A stretch of 64,000 bases of DNA from Flavobacterium sp. (GTDB lineage Bacteria; Bacteroidota; Bacteroidia; Flavobacteriales; Flavobacteriaceae): the NCBI GenBank assembly GCA_015665265.1, contig JADFAM010000043.1, forward strand, positions 29,627-93,626, given 5' to 3'. Below, piece by piece: positions 37,706 through 46,312 of the stretch. The notes below the pieces were generated by a model. It had not been told where the DNA came from, ran no database searches, and saw only the letters and a list, made by a program, of their open reading frames with translations. Each line of letters starts with the position of its first letter. Position 1 is the stretch's first letter. The position numbers were made by a program, and so were the translations under genes.

Positions 37706-38575
37706 ATGGAACCTTACCTAGACATTATAAAGCACTCTTTTTCTGGCTACTATCATTATCTAGTAACAGAAATTACAAATCCACACTGGGGTAATTATTT
37801 TTATTGGTTACTTGCTATTTCAATTATTTTTTGGGGCTTAGAGGTTTTAATTCCTTGGAGAAAAAATCAACATAATATCAGAAAAGATTTTTGGCTTGAT
37901 GGTTTCTATATGTTTTTTAACTTTTTCCTATTTTCATTGATTGTATACAATGCCTTATCTAACGTTGCAGTTGCCTTTTTTAATGATATCTTAATGAGCA
38001 TTGGGATAAATAATTTAGTTTTTTTTAATATTGAAGCCTTCCCTTATTGGGGACAACTGTTTGTTCTTTTTTTACTAAGAGATTTCATACAGTATTGCAT
38101 CCATAGATTATTACATCGAGTCCCTTTTTTATGGAATTTTCACAAAGTACATCACTCAGTCAAAGAAATGGGATTTGCAGCTCATCTCAGATATCATTGG
38201 ATGGAAACTGTCGTTTACAGAACTTTAGAGTACCTTCCCTTGGCTTTAGTTGGTTTTGGTATAGATGATTTTATTTTGGTTCATTTATTCACTCTTACAA
38301 TGGGGCATTTTAATCACAGTAATATCTCTATTCCATTAGGAGTTTTTAAATATATTTTTAACAATCCTCAAATGCATATATGGCATCATGGAAAGAAGAC
38401 TCCTAACAAATTTGGTGTTAATTTTGGACTCACACTGAGTGTTTGGGATTATCTTTTTAAAACTAATTATATCCCATCTAACGGACGAGATATTGAATTG
38501 GGATTTGAAAATGATGAAAATTTTCCAAAAAACTTCATAAGTCAAGAAATATATCCATTAGGACGAAAAAAATAA
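37706..38575 (+). CDS. Sterol desaturase / fatty acid hydroxylase family membrane protein
   Basis: This 289-residue di-iron membrane oxygenase has about four membrane helices. Its histidine cluster is HRLLH, HKVHHSV, HLRYHW and a C-terminal MHIWHHGKK. Members hydroxylate, desaturate or cleave lipid chains, as in alkylglycerol monooxygenase. It is the last plus-strand gene of the arsenosugar operon (27 bases after arsM). A role in lipid-linked arsenosugar formation or lipid tailoring is possible but unproven. Confidence 0.88.
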   Translation: MEPYLDIIKHSFSGYYHYLVTEITNPHWGNYFYWLLAISIIFWGLEVLIPWRKNQHNIRKDFWLDGFYMFFNFFLFSLIVYNALSNVAVAFFNDILMSIGINNLVFFNIEAFPYWGQLFVLFLLRDFIQYCIHRLLHRVPFLWNFHKVHHSVKEMGFAAHLRYHWMETVVYRTLEYLPLALVGFGIDDFILVHLFTLTMGHFNHSNISIPLGVFKYIFNNPQMHIWHHGKKTPNKFGVNFGLTLSVWDYLFKTNYIPSNGRDIELGFENDENFPKNFISQEIYPLGRKK

Positions 38576-38584
38576 TGTAAAATT

Positions 38585-39592
38585 TTATGGAATCTCTTTA
38601 TAGAGATTTCTTAGCAGAACTTCTGCAGGCTTATTTTGCGGAGTAAATCTATTATTATTTTCACCACCAACTTCTTTATGTTTGTGAAACCATTTCCAAA
38701 TAAATCCTCCTGCAAACCAGGTTTCATTCCAAAACTGATTGTAAATGGCTTGTAATCCATTTTTTTGGGCTTGTAAATTAATTAACCCAGTAACTCTTTT
38801 AGAATCCCACGGTTTTTCCCCTGTAAAATCAATACTACGATAACCAAACTCTGTAAATAGAATAGGTTTTTTTAGATTAGATTGTACGTTTTTAATTTGT
38901 GCTTTATGAAGTTGCCATCCAGCTTCAAAATCTTTAACTGTAGGTGTCTTTTTTTCTGTCAAAGGAAAATATGCATCAATCCCGATATAATCTAATTGAT
39001 CCCACAAAGGAAATCTTTTAAATTCATCCCAATTGGCTGCATAAGTAAGTTTTCCTTTAAAAATTTTTTTAACTCTTTGAATCAGATCTTTCCAATACGC
39101 AGGTCTTTTATTAACAAAATTTTCTAGTTCGGTTCCAATACAAAAAATATCTGCTTTAATTTCTTCAGCAGTTTTTGCATAGGTTAATATAAAAGACGCA
39201 TATGAATCTTCAAAAATTCTCCACTGTTCCTCTGAATCCATGGTAATATGTCCTGTAAATTGTCCTTTCCAAATCCAAATTTGTGGCTTAACCATTAGTT
39301 TTACCTTCTTAAATTGTAATTCTTTTGCATATTGACGAATCCCTTGATCTCGTTCACCAAACCATTGCCTTTTAGAATTAAAACGAATAGTTGGAAAAGA
39401 TAAATCTCTAATAAATCCAAAAGGCATCAGAGCAACATAATTAGCATTAACGTTAATTACTGAGGTAACATGGTGAGATTTAATACTGTCTTTGGATGCT
39501 ACAAAACTTATTCCATTAATTTTTTGAGCTGAAGCTAGCAAAGAAAAATAAAGAAGCACAATAACAAAGAAAAAAAGCTTACTTACATTCAT
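38585..39592 (-). CDS. Glycoside hydrolase-like exported protein (GH113-type TIM barrel)
   Basis: This 335-residue protein has a signal peptide cleaved after LLASAQ. It carries TIM-barrel features: KLMVKPQIWIW on one strand, FCIGTELENFVNKRP, where the Glu after GT fits the acid/base residue, and ILFTEFGYRS, where the Glu fits the nucleophile. This pattern resembles the GH113 family. It is probably periplasmic or surface-bound. It lies on the opposite strand between the arsenosugar operon and the redox/glycosyltransferase operon. Substrate unknown. Confidence 0.8.
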   Translation of the reverse strand: MNVSKLFFFVIVLLYFSLLASAQKINGISFVASKDSIKSHHVTSVINVNANYVALMPFGFIRDLSFPTIRFNSKRQWFGERDQGIRQYAKELQFKKVKLMVKPQIWIWKGQFTGHITMDSEEQWRIFEDSYASFILTYAKTAEEIKADIFCIGTELENFVNKRPAYWKDLIQRVKKIFKGKLTYAANWDEFKRFPLWDQLDYIGIDAYFPLTEKKTPTVKDFEAGWQLHKAQIKNVQSNLKKPILFTEFGYRSIDFTGEKPWDSKRVTGLINLQAQKNGLQAIYNQFWNETWFAGGFIWKWFHKHKEVGGENNNRFTPQNKPAEVLLRNLYKEIP

Positions 39593-39629
39593 AATTACTA
39601 TTAAATTAATGGATTTAATAAAAATATTA

Positions 39630-39637
39630 CAAATTTA
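39630..39637 (-). promoter_or_regulatory. -7 promoter box for the glycoside hydrolase-like gene
   Basis: The minus strand reads TAAATTTG (TAnnTTTG), 37 bases before the ATG at 39592. Confidence 0.4.
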
Positions 39638-39715
39638 TTTATACTTGTTATAAATTAAAGAATCCTTTTAAGAAATTCTCATTAACTTCGACTTATAAGT
39701 AAACTTTTTAAGAGT

Positions 39716-41065
39716 ATGGAACATATTGTCATTATTGGAAATGGAATTTCTGGAGTTACTCTTGCTAGACATATTCGAAAGAATTCAGATAAAAAAATTA
39801 CCATAGTGTCTGCAGAAACGGAGTACTTTTTTTCTAGAACCGCATTGATGTACGTATATATGGGGCATATGAAATTTGAACATACTCAACCCTATGAATC
39901 TTGGTTTTGGGAGAAGAACAAAATCAATTTGAAAAAAGGCTATGTAAAAAAAGTTGACTCCAGCAATAAACAAATTATATTCTCAAACGACGAATATATT
40001 TCTTATGATAAGTTAGTATTAGCGACAGGTTCAAAACCTACAAAATTTGGCTGGCCAGGACAAGACCTTGAGGGGGTAATGGGTATGTACCATAAACAAG
40101 ATTTAGAAAACTTGGAAAAATATGCCCCTAATAATCAAGTTTGTAAAAGAGCTGTTATAGTGGGTGGTGGATTGATAGGAATAGAGTTAGCAGAGATGCT
40201 ACATTCCAGAAAAATTCCAGTTACCTTTCTAGTTAGAGAATCTAGTTTTTGGAATGGAGTTTTACCAGCAATGGAGAGTGAAATGATTAATAGGCACATT
40301 CAAAATAATCAGATTGATCTTCGTTTAAATTGCAATCTAAAAGAGATAAAATCTGATGCAAAAGGATTTGTAAAATCTATTGTCATTGAAGAAACAGGTG
40401 AAGAAATTGAGTGTAACATTGTTGGCTTAACCACTGGTGTTTCTCCTAATATAGACTTTATTAAAAACTCTACTATTGAAACAAACAAAGGAGTTTTAGT
40501 AAATCGATTTTTGGAAACAAATAGTAAAGATATTTATGCAATAGGAGATTGTGCTGAACAAAGACAAGCCATTGGAAATAGGAGAGCAATCGAAGCAGTT
40601 TGGTATACAGGTAGGATGATGGGAGAAACACTAGCGCAAACTATTTGTAAAAATAAGATAGAGTATAAACCAGGAAACTGGTTTAACTCAGCTAAATTTT
40701 TTGATATTGAATACCAAACCTATGGGTGGGTGTTTCCTGAGAAAAACAGTACCTCTTATGAAAAACATTTTCAATGGAAACATCAAGATGATACTAAATG
40801 CATCACGATAGCCTATCATAAAGATTCTTTGCTTTTTCTTGGAATAAATACTTTTGGGATAAGGATGAGACACGAAGTTTTTGATAAATGGCTCTCCGAA
40901 AAAAGAACTATAGATTATGTTATAGAATATCTGGCCGATGCCAATTTTGATCCAGAATTTTATTCCCTTTACGAAAAAGACATTACTTCAAAATTTAACC
41001 AAGAAAACGGAAAGTCCATTCAGTCTAGAAAGAAAAGCTGGAAACGAATATTTACCAAAGCCTAA
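39716..41065 (+). CDS. NAD(P)/FAD-dependent oxidoreductase
   Basis: This 449-residue flavoprotein of the pyridine nucleotide reductase class has the FAD motif GNGISGVTLARH (residues 8-19), ATGSKP, the NAD(P) motif VGGGLIGIELAEML and the FAD ribityl motif YAIGDCAE. It resembles rubredoxin/nitrite reductase-type NAD(P)H reductases and lacks a CxxC redox disulfide, so it probably passes electrons to another protein. The membrane polyferredoxin gene begins four bases after its stop, and the two likely form an electron-transfer pair. Confidence 0.88.
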   Translation: MEHIVIIGNGISGVTLARHIRKNSDKKITIVSAETEYFFSRTALMYVYMGHMKFEHTQPYESWFWEKNKINLKKGYVKKVDSSNKQIIFSNDEYISYDKLVLATGSKPTKFGWPGQDLEGVMGMYHKQDLENLEKYAPNNQVCKRAVIVGGGLIGIELAEMLHSRKIPVTFLVRESSFWNGVLPAMESEMINRHIQNNQIDLRLNCNLKEIKSDAKGFVKSIVIEETGEEIECNIVGLTTGVSPNIDFIKNSTIETNKGVLVNRFLETNSKDIYAIGDCAEQRQAIGNRRAIEAVWYTGRMMGETLAQTICKNKIEYKPGNWFNSAKFFDIEYQTYGWVFPEKNSTSYEKHFQWKHQDDTKCITIAYHKDSLLFLGINTFGIRMRHEVFDKWLSEKRTIDYVIEYLADANFDPEFYSLYEKDITSKFNQENGKSIQSRKKSWKRIFTKA

Positions 41066-41069
41066 AAAA

Positions 41070-42692
41070 ATGAAAATACTCAAACATATAGGATTGGTTC
41101 TATTTTTGATTGGACTATCAATCTTTACAGGAGTCCTATTTACAGGTTCTTTTAATTTATCTTCAACCGAACTAACCTCATACGTTTCAAAAAAAGGCTA
41201 TAAGAGTGAGTTAATTTTAAACAACCTGAAAAAGGCAGTTGTTACAAATGAAGAACTTACTATTTTCGAATTTTCTAGCAGAGTTAGAGAAGCATATAAA
41301 GATTCTAATGATCATTACGATGCTTTAATTACTAAATTTAACGAGGAAAAAGACTGGGATAAAAAAGGAGAGCAATATCAATATAAAATTTATGGAAAAC
41401 CACATACATTAAGTTTTGAACTTGCTAAAATAGCTGGTAAAGGATCTGCTAGAGAACTTCCTGGAACTCTATGGCTTCTTACTTTTGGATTGGGGATTAT
41501 TGGAGCGTTACTTTTTATTTTACCTAATCTTTTCTTACTGGGTAAAGCTGGCATAAAAAATAATGGGATTTATTTAGAATCTAGCACCAACAGAGGCTTT
41601 ATTGCTTGGCTGGTACTAGTATATTTAGTTTTATTTTATTTGGTTTTATACTTCATGCCAGACTATGTGGTAAATTGGACCTATATATTGGATCCAATTA
41701 GCAAATCACTTAATGGAGGTTTAGCCTCTCAATGGTTTGTTTATGGGTTTTTATATTGCATCATAATGCTAGTAATGGCAACACGCATGTATATTAAATA
41801 CAGGCACAATAAACACCAACTCATTCGAACAACTTCTGTATTGTTCTTTCAAATTGTTTTTGCTTTTTTAATCCCTGAGATTATGACCAGTCTAAATATG
41901 CCTGGTTATGATTTTAAAAATGCATTCCCTTTAGATTATGATTTCTTTTTTGATTGGAATTTAAATAGTCTTTTAAATAGTGGAGGTATTGGAATTTTTA
42001 TTCTTGTTTGGGGAATTATTTTAACCCTTATTATTGTTCCTGTAATGGTCTATTTCTTTGGTAAACGTTGGTATTGTTCTTGGGTTTGTGGATGTGGTGG
42101 ATTGGCTGAAACTTTAGGTGACCCCTACAGACAGCATTCAGACAAAAGTTTAAACGCATGGAAGTTAGAACGTTGGTTAATTCATTTTGTTTTACTCTTT
42201 TCTTTGGTGATGACCTTGGTTACTCTGTACACTTATTTCACAGGTACAGACTCTCTTTTAGGCATCAACTCTCAGTGGATTAAAGACACCTATAGTTTCT
42301 TAATTGGCGCCTGGTTTGCTGGTGTTATTGGAACTGGGTTTTATCCAATTTTCGGGAATAGAGTTTGGTGTAGATTTGGATGCCCATTAGCAGCTTATTT
42401 GGGTTTTGTTCAACGATTTAAATCAAGATTTAGAATCACAACCAATGGAGGACAATGCATATCATGTGGAAACTGCTCTACTTATTGCGAACAAGGAATA
42501 GATGTAAGAGCTTATGCACAAAAAGGAGAAAATATTGTTCGATCTAGCTGTGTTGGTTGTGGTATTTGCTCGGCTGTATGCCCTAGAGGAGTATTAAAAT
42601 TAGAAAATGGTCCAGAAAATGGAAGAATAAATCCAACAGACATTTTATTAGGAAATGATGTAAATTTAATGGAGTTAATAAACAACAAGTAG
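41070..42692 (+). CDS. Membrane polyferredoxin (NosR/NapH/CcoG-like 4Fe-4S protein)
   Basis: This protein of about 540 residues has six or more membrane helices and four cysteine clusters. YCSWVCGCGG and WCRFGCPLA, at helix edges, are NapH/NosR-like. CISCGNCSTYCEQG and CVGCGICSAVCPRG form a 2x[4Fe-4S] ferredoxin domain near the C-terminus. It should move electrons across or along the inner membrane. The ATG at 41070 is chosen: an in-frame ATG 132 bases upstream would overlap the reductase gene and add a segment unlike a membrane N-terminus. Confidence 0.85.
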   Translation: MKILKHIGLVLFLIGLSIFTGVLFTGSFNLSSTELTSYVSKKGYKSELILNNLKKAVVTNEELTIFEFSSRVREAYKDSNDHYDALITKFNEEKDWDKKGEQYQYKIYGKPHTLSFELAKIAGKGSARELPGTLWLLTFGLGIIGALLFILPNLFLLGKAGIKNNGIYLESSTNRGFIAWLVLVYLVLFYLVLYFMPDYVVNWTYILDPISKSLNGGLASQWFVYGFLYCIIMLVMATRMYIKYRHNKHQLIRTTSVLFFQIVFAFLIPEIMTSLNMPGYDFKNAFPLDYDFFFDWNLNSLLNSGGIGIFILVWGIILTLIIVPVMVYFFGKRWYCSWVCGCGGLAETLGDPYRQHSDKSLNAWKLERWLIHFVLLFSLVMTLVTLYTYFTGTDSLLGINSQWIKDTYSFLIGAWFAGVIGTGFYPIFGNRVWCRFGCPLAAYLGFVQRFKSRFRITTNGGQCISCGNCSTYCEQGIDVRAYAQKGENIVRSSCVGCGICSAVCPRGVLKLENGPENGRINPTDILLGNDVNLMELINNK

Positions 42693-42702
42693 TAAGTAGG
42701 AA

Positions 42703-43410
42703 TTGGAATTGAAATCACAAAAAATTAAAGTAATTATTCCTGCATATAATGAGGAGGATTCTATAGCAAAAGTAATTAACGACATCCCTTCCAATGTAGA
42801 TGAAATTATAGTAGTTAGTAATAATTCAACTGATAAAACATATGAAAATGCCGCTAGAGCTGGAGCTACCGTTCTAAAAGAAAACCGAAAAGGGTATGGA
42901 TATGCTTGTTTACAAGGGATGAAATATATTGCTAACTTAAAAAAAAATGAGCTTCCAAATATTATTGTTTTTTTAGATGGTGACTACTCTGATTATCCCG
43001 AACAGTTAACGGAGCTTGTTTCACCTATTATAAAAGATAATATTGATTTTGTAATTGGTTCTAGAGTACATCAATTAAGAGAAGCTGGGTCTATGACACC
43101 ACAACAATTAGTTGGAAATTGGCTAGCTACTTTTTTAATGAAAGTATTTTTTAGAGCTTCATTTACAGACTTAGGACCATTTAGAGCCATTAAGTATGAA
43201 AAATTACTTCAACTAGAGATGGAGGATAAAACCTATGGATGGACTGTTGAAATGCAATTAAAAATTATCAAAAAGAAATTTTCATACACAGAAATTCCAA
43301 TGAAATACAGAAATAGAATTGGTGTTTCTAAAGTTTCTGGGACCATAAAAGGCTCTATATTAGCTGGTGTAAAAATTTTAGGTTGGATCTTTAAATACAG
43401 TCTTAAATAA
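42703..43410 (+). CDS. Family 2 glycosyltransferase (polyprenyl-phosphate sugar synthase type)
   Basis: This 235-residue GT-A enzyme shows VIIPAYNEEDSIAKVI at the N-terminus, VSNNSTDKTYE, and the DxD region FLDGDYSDYPEQL. The C-terminal ITEIPMKYRNRIG-type segment is like that of dolichyl-phosphate mannose synthases. It probably loads a sugar onto a polyprenyl phosphate carrier. No ATG start exists; TTG at 42703 or 42709 (MKSQKIKVIIPAY) must be used. Overlaps the next gene by one base. Confidence 0.85.
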   Translation: MELKSQKIKVIIPAYNEEDSIAKVINDIPSNVDEIIVVSNNSTDKTYENAARAGATVLKENRKGYGYACLQGMKYIANLKKNELPNIIVFLDGDYSDYPEQLTELVSPIIKDNIDFVIGSRVHQLREAGSMTPQQLVGNWLATFLMKVFFRASFTDLGPFRAIKYEKLLQLEMEDKTYGWTVEMQLKIIKKKFSYTEIPMKYRNRIGVSKVSGTIKGSILAGVKILGWIFKYSLK

Positions 43411-44900
43411 TGGTTTTTATCTACATCATTATAGTTATTTATTCATTGGCACTCGTTCTCATCTTTATGTATGCCTTAGCACAATTAAATCTATTATTTA
43501 ACTATATAAGTGCTCAAAAAAAAGTAGATGATTCTCCCAAATTTGATTTTTTAAATTCAAATGAAATTCCTTTGGTTACTATACAACTTCCCGTCTACAA
43601 TGAGTTATATGTCATGAAACGTTTACTAGATAATATCGTAAAGTTAGAGTACCCAAAAGAAAAAATAGAAATACAGGTATTAGATGACTCTACTGACGAA
43701 TCTGTTGTAACCACCAAACAACAAATTAACGAACTTCAAAAGACCGGAATAGATATTCAACATATTCAAAGGACTAATAGAAAAGGGTTCAAAGCAGGAG
43801 CATTAAAGGAAGGCTTAAAAATTGCGAAAGGAGAATTTATTGCCATTTTTGATGCTGATTTTTTACCTCAAAAGGATTGGTTATTAAAAACCATCCCCTA
43901 TTTTAAGGATAACAAAATTGGAGTTGTTCAGACTCGTTGGGGGCATCTCAACAGAGATTATTCTACCTTAACTAAGATACAAGCTTTTGCTTTAGATGCT
44001 CATTTTACTCTAGAACAGGTTGGCAGAAACACCAAAGGACATTTTATAAATTTTAATGGAACAGCAGGTGTTTGGAGAAAAAAATGCATCATAGATGCAG
44101 GAAATTGGGAGGGAGATACTTTAACTGAAGATTTAGATCTTAGCTACAGAGCTCAATTAAAAAAATGGAAGTTTAAGTTTTTGGAAGAGGTAAAAACTCC
44201 TGCAGAATTACCAATTATTATTAGTGCTGCTAGATCTCAACAATTTAGATGGAATAAAGGTGGTGCAGAAAATTTTCAAAAAATGGTAAAACGTGTTTTG
44301 TTAAACAATGATATTTCCATAAAAACAAAAATTCATAGTGTATTACATCTTCTAAATAGCTCTATGTTTTTCATGATTTTATTAGTGGCTGTATTAAGTA
44401 TTCCTATGTTGTATATTAAAAATGAATATCCACATTTAAGATCATACTTCTACATGATGAGTTTCTTTGTTGTAAGCTCCATTATCTTTTTTATCTGTTA
44501 TTGGTATATGTTTAAAAAGAGTTACGGTGGAGGGATTAAAAACTTCGTAAAATATACAGGCACATTTTTTACTTTTTTTTCTTTGGCAATGGGATTCTCT
44601 TTGCATAACACAATAGCTGTTTTGGAAGGGCATTTAGGTAAAAAAAGTGAATTTGTAAGAACTCCAAAATTTAATATAAATAATACAAAAGATTCCTGGA
44701 GAAAGAACAAATACATTCGAAAAAAAGTTTCTTTAAATGTAATTATTGAAGGAATTTTAACCCTGTATTTTGCCTTTGGGATGTACAGTGCATTTGTAGT
44801 TGGAAACTTAGAAGGAGACTTTGGTTTATTACCTTTTCACTTGATGTTATTTTTTGGTTTTGGATATGTTTTTTACAAGTCTATTTTTACTAAAACTTAG
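43410..44900 (+). CDS. Cellulose synthase-like family 2 glycosyltransferase
   Basis: This 496-residue processive-type GT2 has an N-terminal membrane helix and, in the catalytic domain, VTIQLPVYNELYV, LDDSTDES, FDADFLP, TEDLDLSYR and QQFRW (the QxxRW acceptor/processivity motif). Several C-terminal membrane helices follow. Such proteins make a glycan or glycolipid at the inner membrane. The start overlaps the previous stop (TAATG), indicating coupled translation. Confidence 0.9.
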   Translation: MVFIYIIIVIYSLALVLIFMYALAQLNLLFNYISAQKKVDDSPKFDFLNSNEIPLVTIQLPVYNELYVMKRLLDNIVKLEYPKEKIEIQVLDDSTDESVVTTKQQINELQKTGIDIQHIQRTNRKGFKAGALKEGLKIAKGEFIAIFDADFLPQKDWLLKTIPYFKDNKIGVVQTRWGHLNRDYSTLTKIQAFALDAHFTLEQVGRNTKGHFINFNGTAGVWRKKCIIDAGNWEGDTLTEDLDLSYRAQLKKWKFKFLEEVKTPAELPIIISAARSQQFRWNKGGAENFQKMVKRVLLNNDISIKTKIHSVLHLLNSSMFFMILLVAVLSIPMLYIKNEYPHLRSYFYMMSFFVVSSIIFFICYWYMFKKSYGGGIKNFVKYTGTFFTFFSLAMGFSLHNTIAVLEGHLGKKSEFVRTPKFNINNTKDSWRKNKYIRKKVSLNVIIEGILTLYFAFGMYSAFVVGNLEGDFGLLPFHLMLFFGFGYVFYKSIFTKT

Positions 44901-44903
44901 TCT

Positions 44904-46256
44904 ATGTTTTTATCGCAAAAAAATAGAGCTGTTATCGCTATAAGTATTGGTATTATCTGTTACTTCATAACAGGCTATTTCTTAGATCGAACAAATTATT
45001 TTCAGCTGACAGTCCAATACTTAATTTTATGTATTGTTTTTTGGTATCTAATTACTACTGAAAAAAATAATTTTTCACTACTATTAGCTCTTTCTATTTT
45101 GTTTAGGTTGATATTTTTATTTGCTATTCCCAACTTATCTCAAGACTTTTATCGATTTATATGGGATGGAAGAATGATTTTTGAGGCAATCAACCCTTAT
45201 GAATCTTTACCAGAAACCTTTATTAAAAACGAAGCCTACCCAATAAATCAAGCAATTGATTTATATAATGGCATGGGAAGTTTAAATGGGAGTCATTACA
45301 CAAATTATCCTCCTTTAAATCAACTAAGCTTTGTTATTGCAGCAATTTTTGCAAAAACAAGTATCCTGTGGTCTGTTGTAGTAATGCGATTACAAATTAT
45401 ACTTGCTGATATTGGCATTATTTATATTGGAAAAAAGATATTGGAAAAACTAAAGATCCCATTACATCATATCTTTTTATATGCTTTAAATCCTTTTATT
45501 ATCATTGAATTAACTGGCAACCTTCACTTTGAAGCTGTTATGTTATTTTTCTTGGTTTGGAGTTTGTATTTATTACTTCAAAAGAAATGGATTTGGTCTG
45601 CATTTATTTTTGGACTTTCTGTATCTGTAAAATTAATTCCATTATTATTTATACCTCTTTTTTATCAGTGGTTTACCAAAGATGGAAAAAGTAAAGGAAT
45701 TTTAAACTTTTTCTCTTTTGGAGCCATTATCATTGGAATAAATATGCTATTATTTCTTCCTTTCCTTTCTTCAAATTTACTTGACAACTATCTAAGCTCT
45801 GTTGGATTATGGTTTCAAAATTTTGAATTTAATGCGAGTGTTTATTATATCGCAAGGGAAATTGGATACTTGTTTAGAGGATGGAATGAAATAGCTATTA
45901 TTGGAAAAATTTTACCAATAATCACTGTTGTATTTATAGTTGTTATTACATTCTTGAGAAAAAATAACTCCCCTCAACAATTGTTCACCGCAATGTTGTT
46001 AGGGCTTACTTTTTATTATTTTATGGCTACAACCGTTCATCCGTGGTATATTGCAAGCTTAGTATTGTTATCGGTTTTTACAAAATACAAGTATCCAATA
46101 GCATGGAGTATTGTTATAATTCTTAGTTATCAAGCATATGCAAATAATTCTTGGCAAGAAAACTTATGGCTAATAGCTTTAGAATACCTTCTGGTGTATG
46201 GTTTCCTATTTTGGGAAATTATTCAACTAAAAAAAGGTTCTTTATCAAGAGAATGA
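44904..46256 (+). CDS. GT-C type polyprenyl-sugar-dependent glycosyltransferase
   Basis: This 450-residue polytopic protein has about ten to twelve membrane helices. A first periplasmic loop contains SQDFYRFIWDGRM, where acidic residues near the start of loop 1 are the metal/catalytic site of GT-C mannosyltransferases. It resembles DUF2029/GPI-type mannosyltransferases that use polyprenyl-phosphate sugars, which fits the neighbouring GT2 gene. Lies three bases after the cellulose synthase-like gene. Confidence 0.8.
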   Translation: MFLSQKNRAVIAISIGIICYFITGYFLDRTNYFQLTVQYLILCIVFWYLITTEKNNFSLLLALSILFRLIFLFAIPNLSQDFYRFIWDGRMIFEAINPYESLPETFIKNEAYPINQAIDLYNGMGSLNGSHYTNYPPLNQLSFVIAAIFAKTSILWSVVVMRLQIILADIGIIYIGKKILEKLKIPLHHIFLYALNPFIIIELTGNLHFEAVMLFFLVWSLYLLLQKKWIWSAFIFGLSVSVKLIPLLFIPLFYQWFTKDGKSKGILNFFSFGAIIIGINMLLFLPFLSSNLLDNYLSSVGLWFQNFEFNASVYYIAREIGYLFRGWNEIAIIGKILPIITVVFIVVITFLRKNNSPQQLFTAMLLGLTFYYFMATTVHPWYIASLVLLSVFTKYKYPIAWSIVIILSYQAYANNSWQENLWLIALEYLLVYGFLFWEIIQLKKGSLSRE

Positions 46257-46312
46257 CCTATGATTGATTTTTTAAAAAATGATTCTCTTACTTTTAATTT
46301 AAAATATCTAAT

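Noticed and set aside
33880-38575. Possible selenocysteine codons in the arsenosugar genes
   Set aside because: All expected redox positions are Cys codons and no internal TGA interrupts the frames.
40938-41069. In-frame upstream extension of the polyferredoxin gene
   Set aside because: It lies entirely inside the end of the upstream reductase gene, is not hydrophobic, and the ATG at 41070 directly follows the reductase stop with a normal membrane N-terminus.
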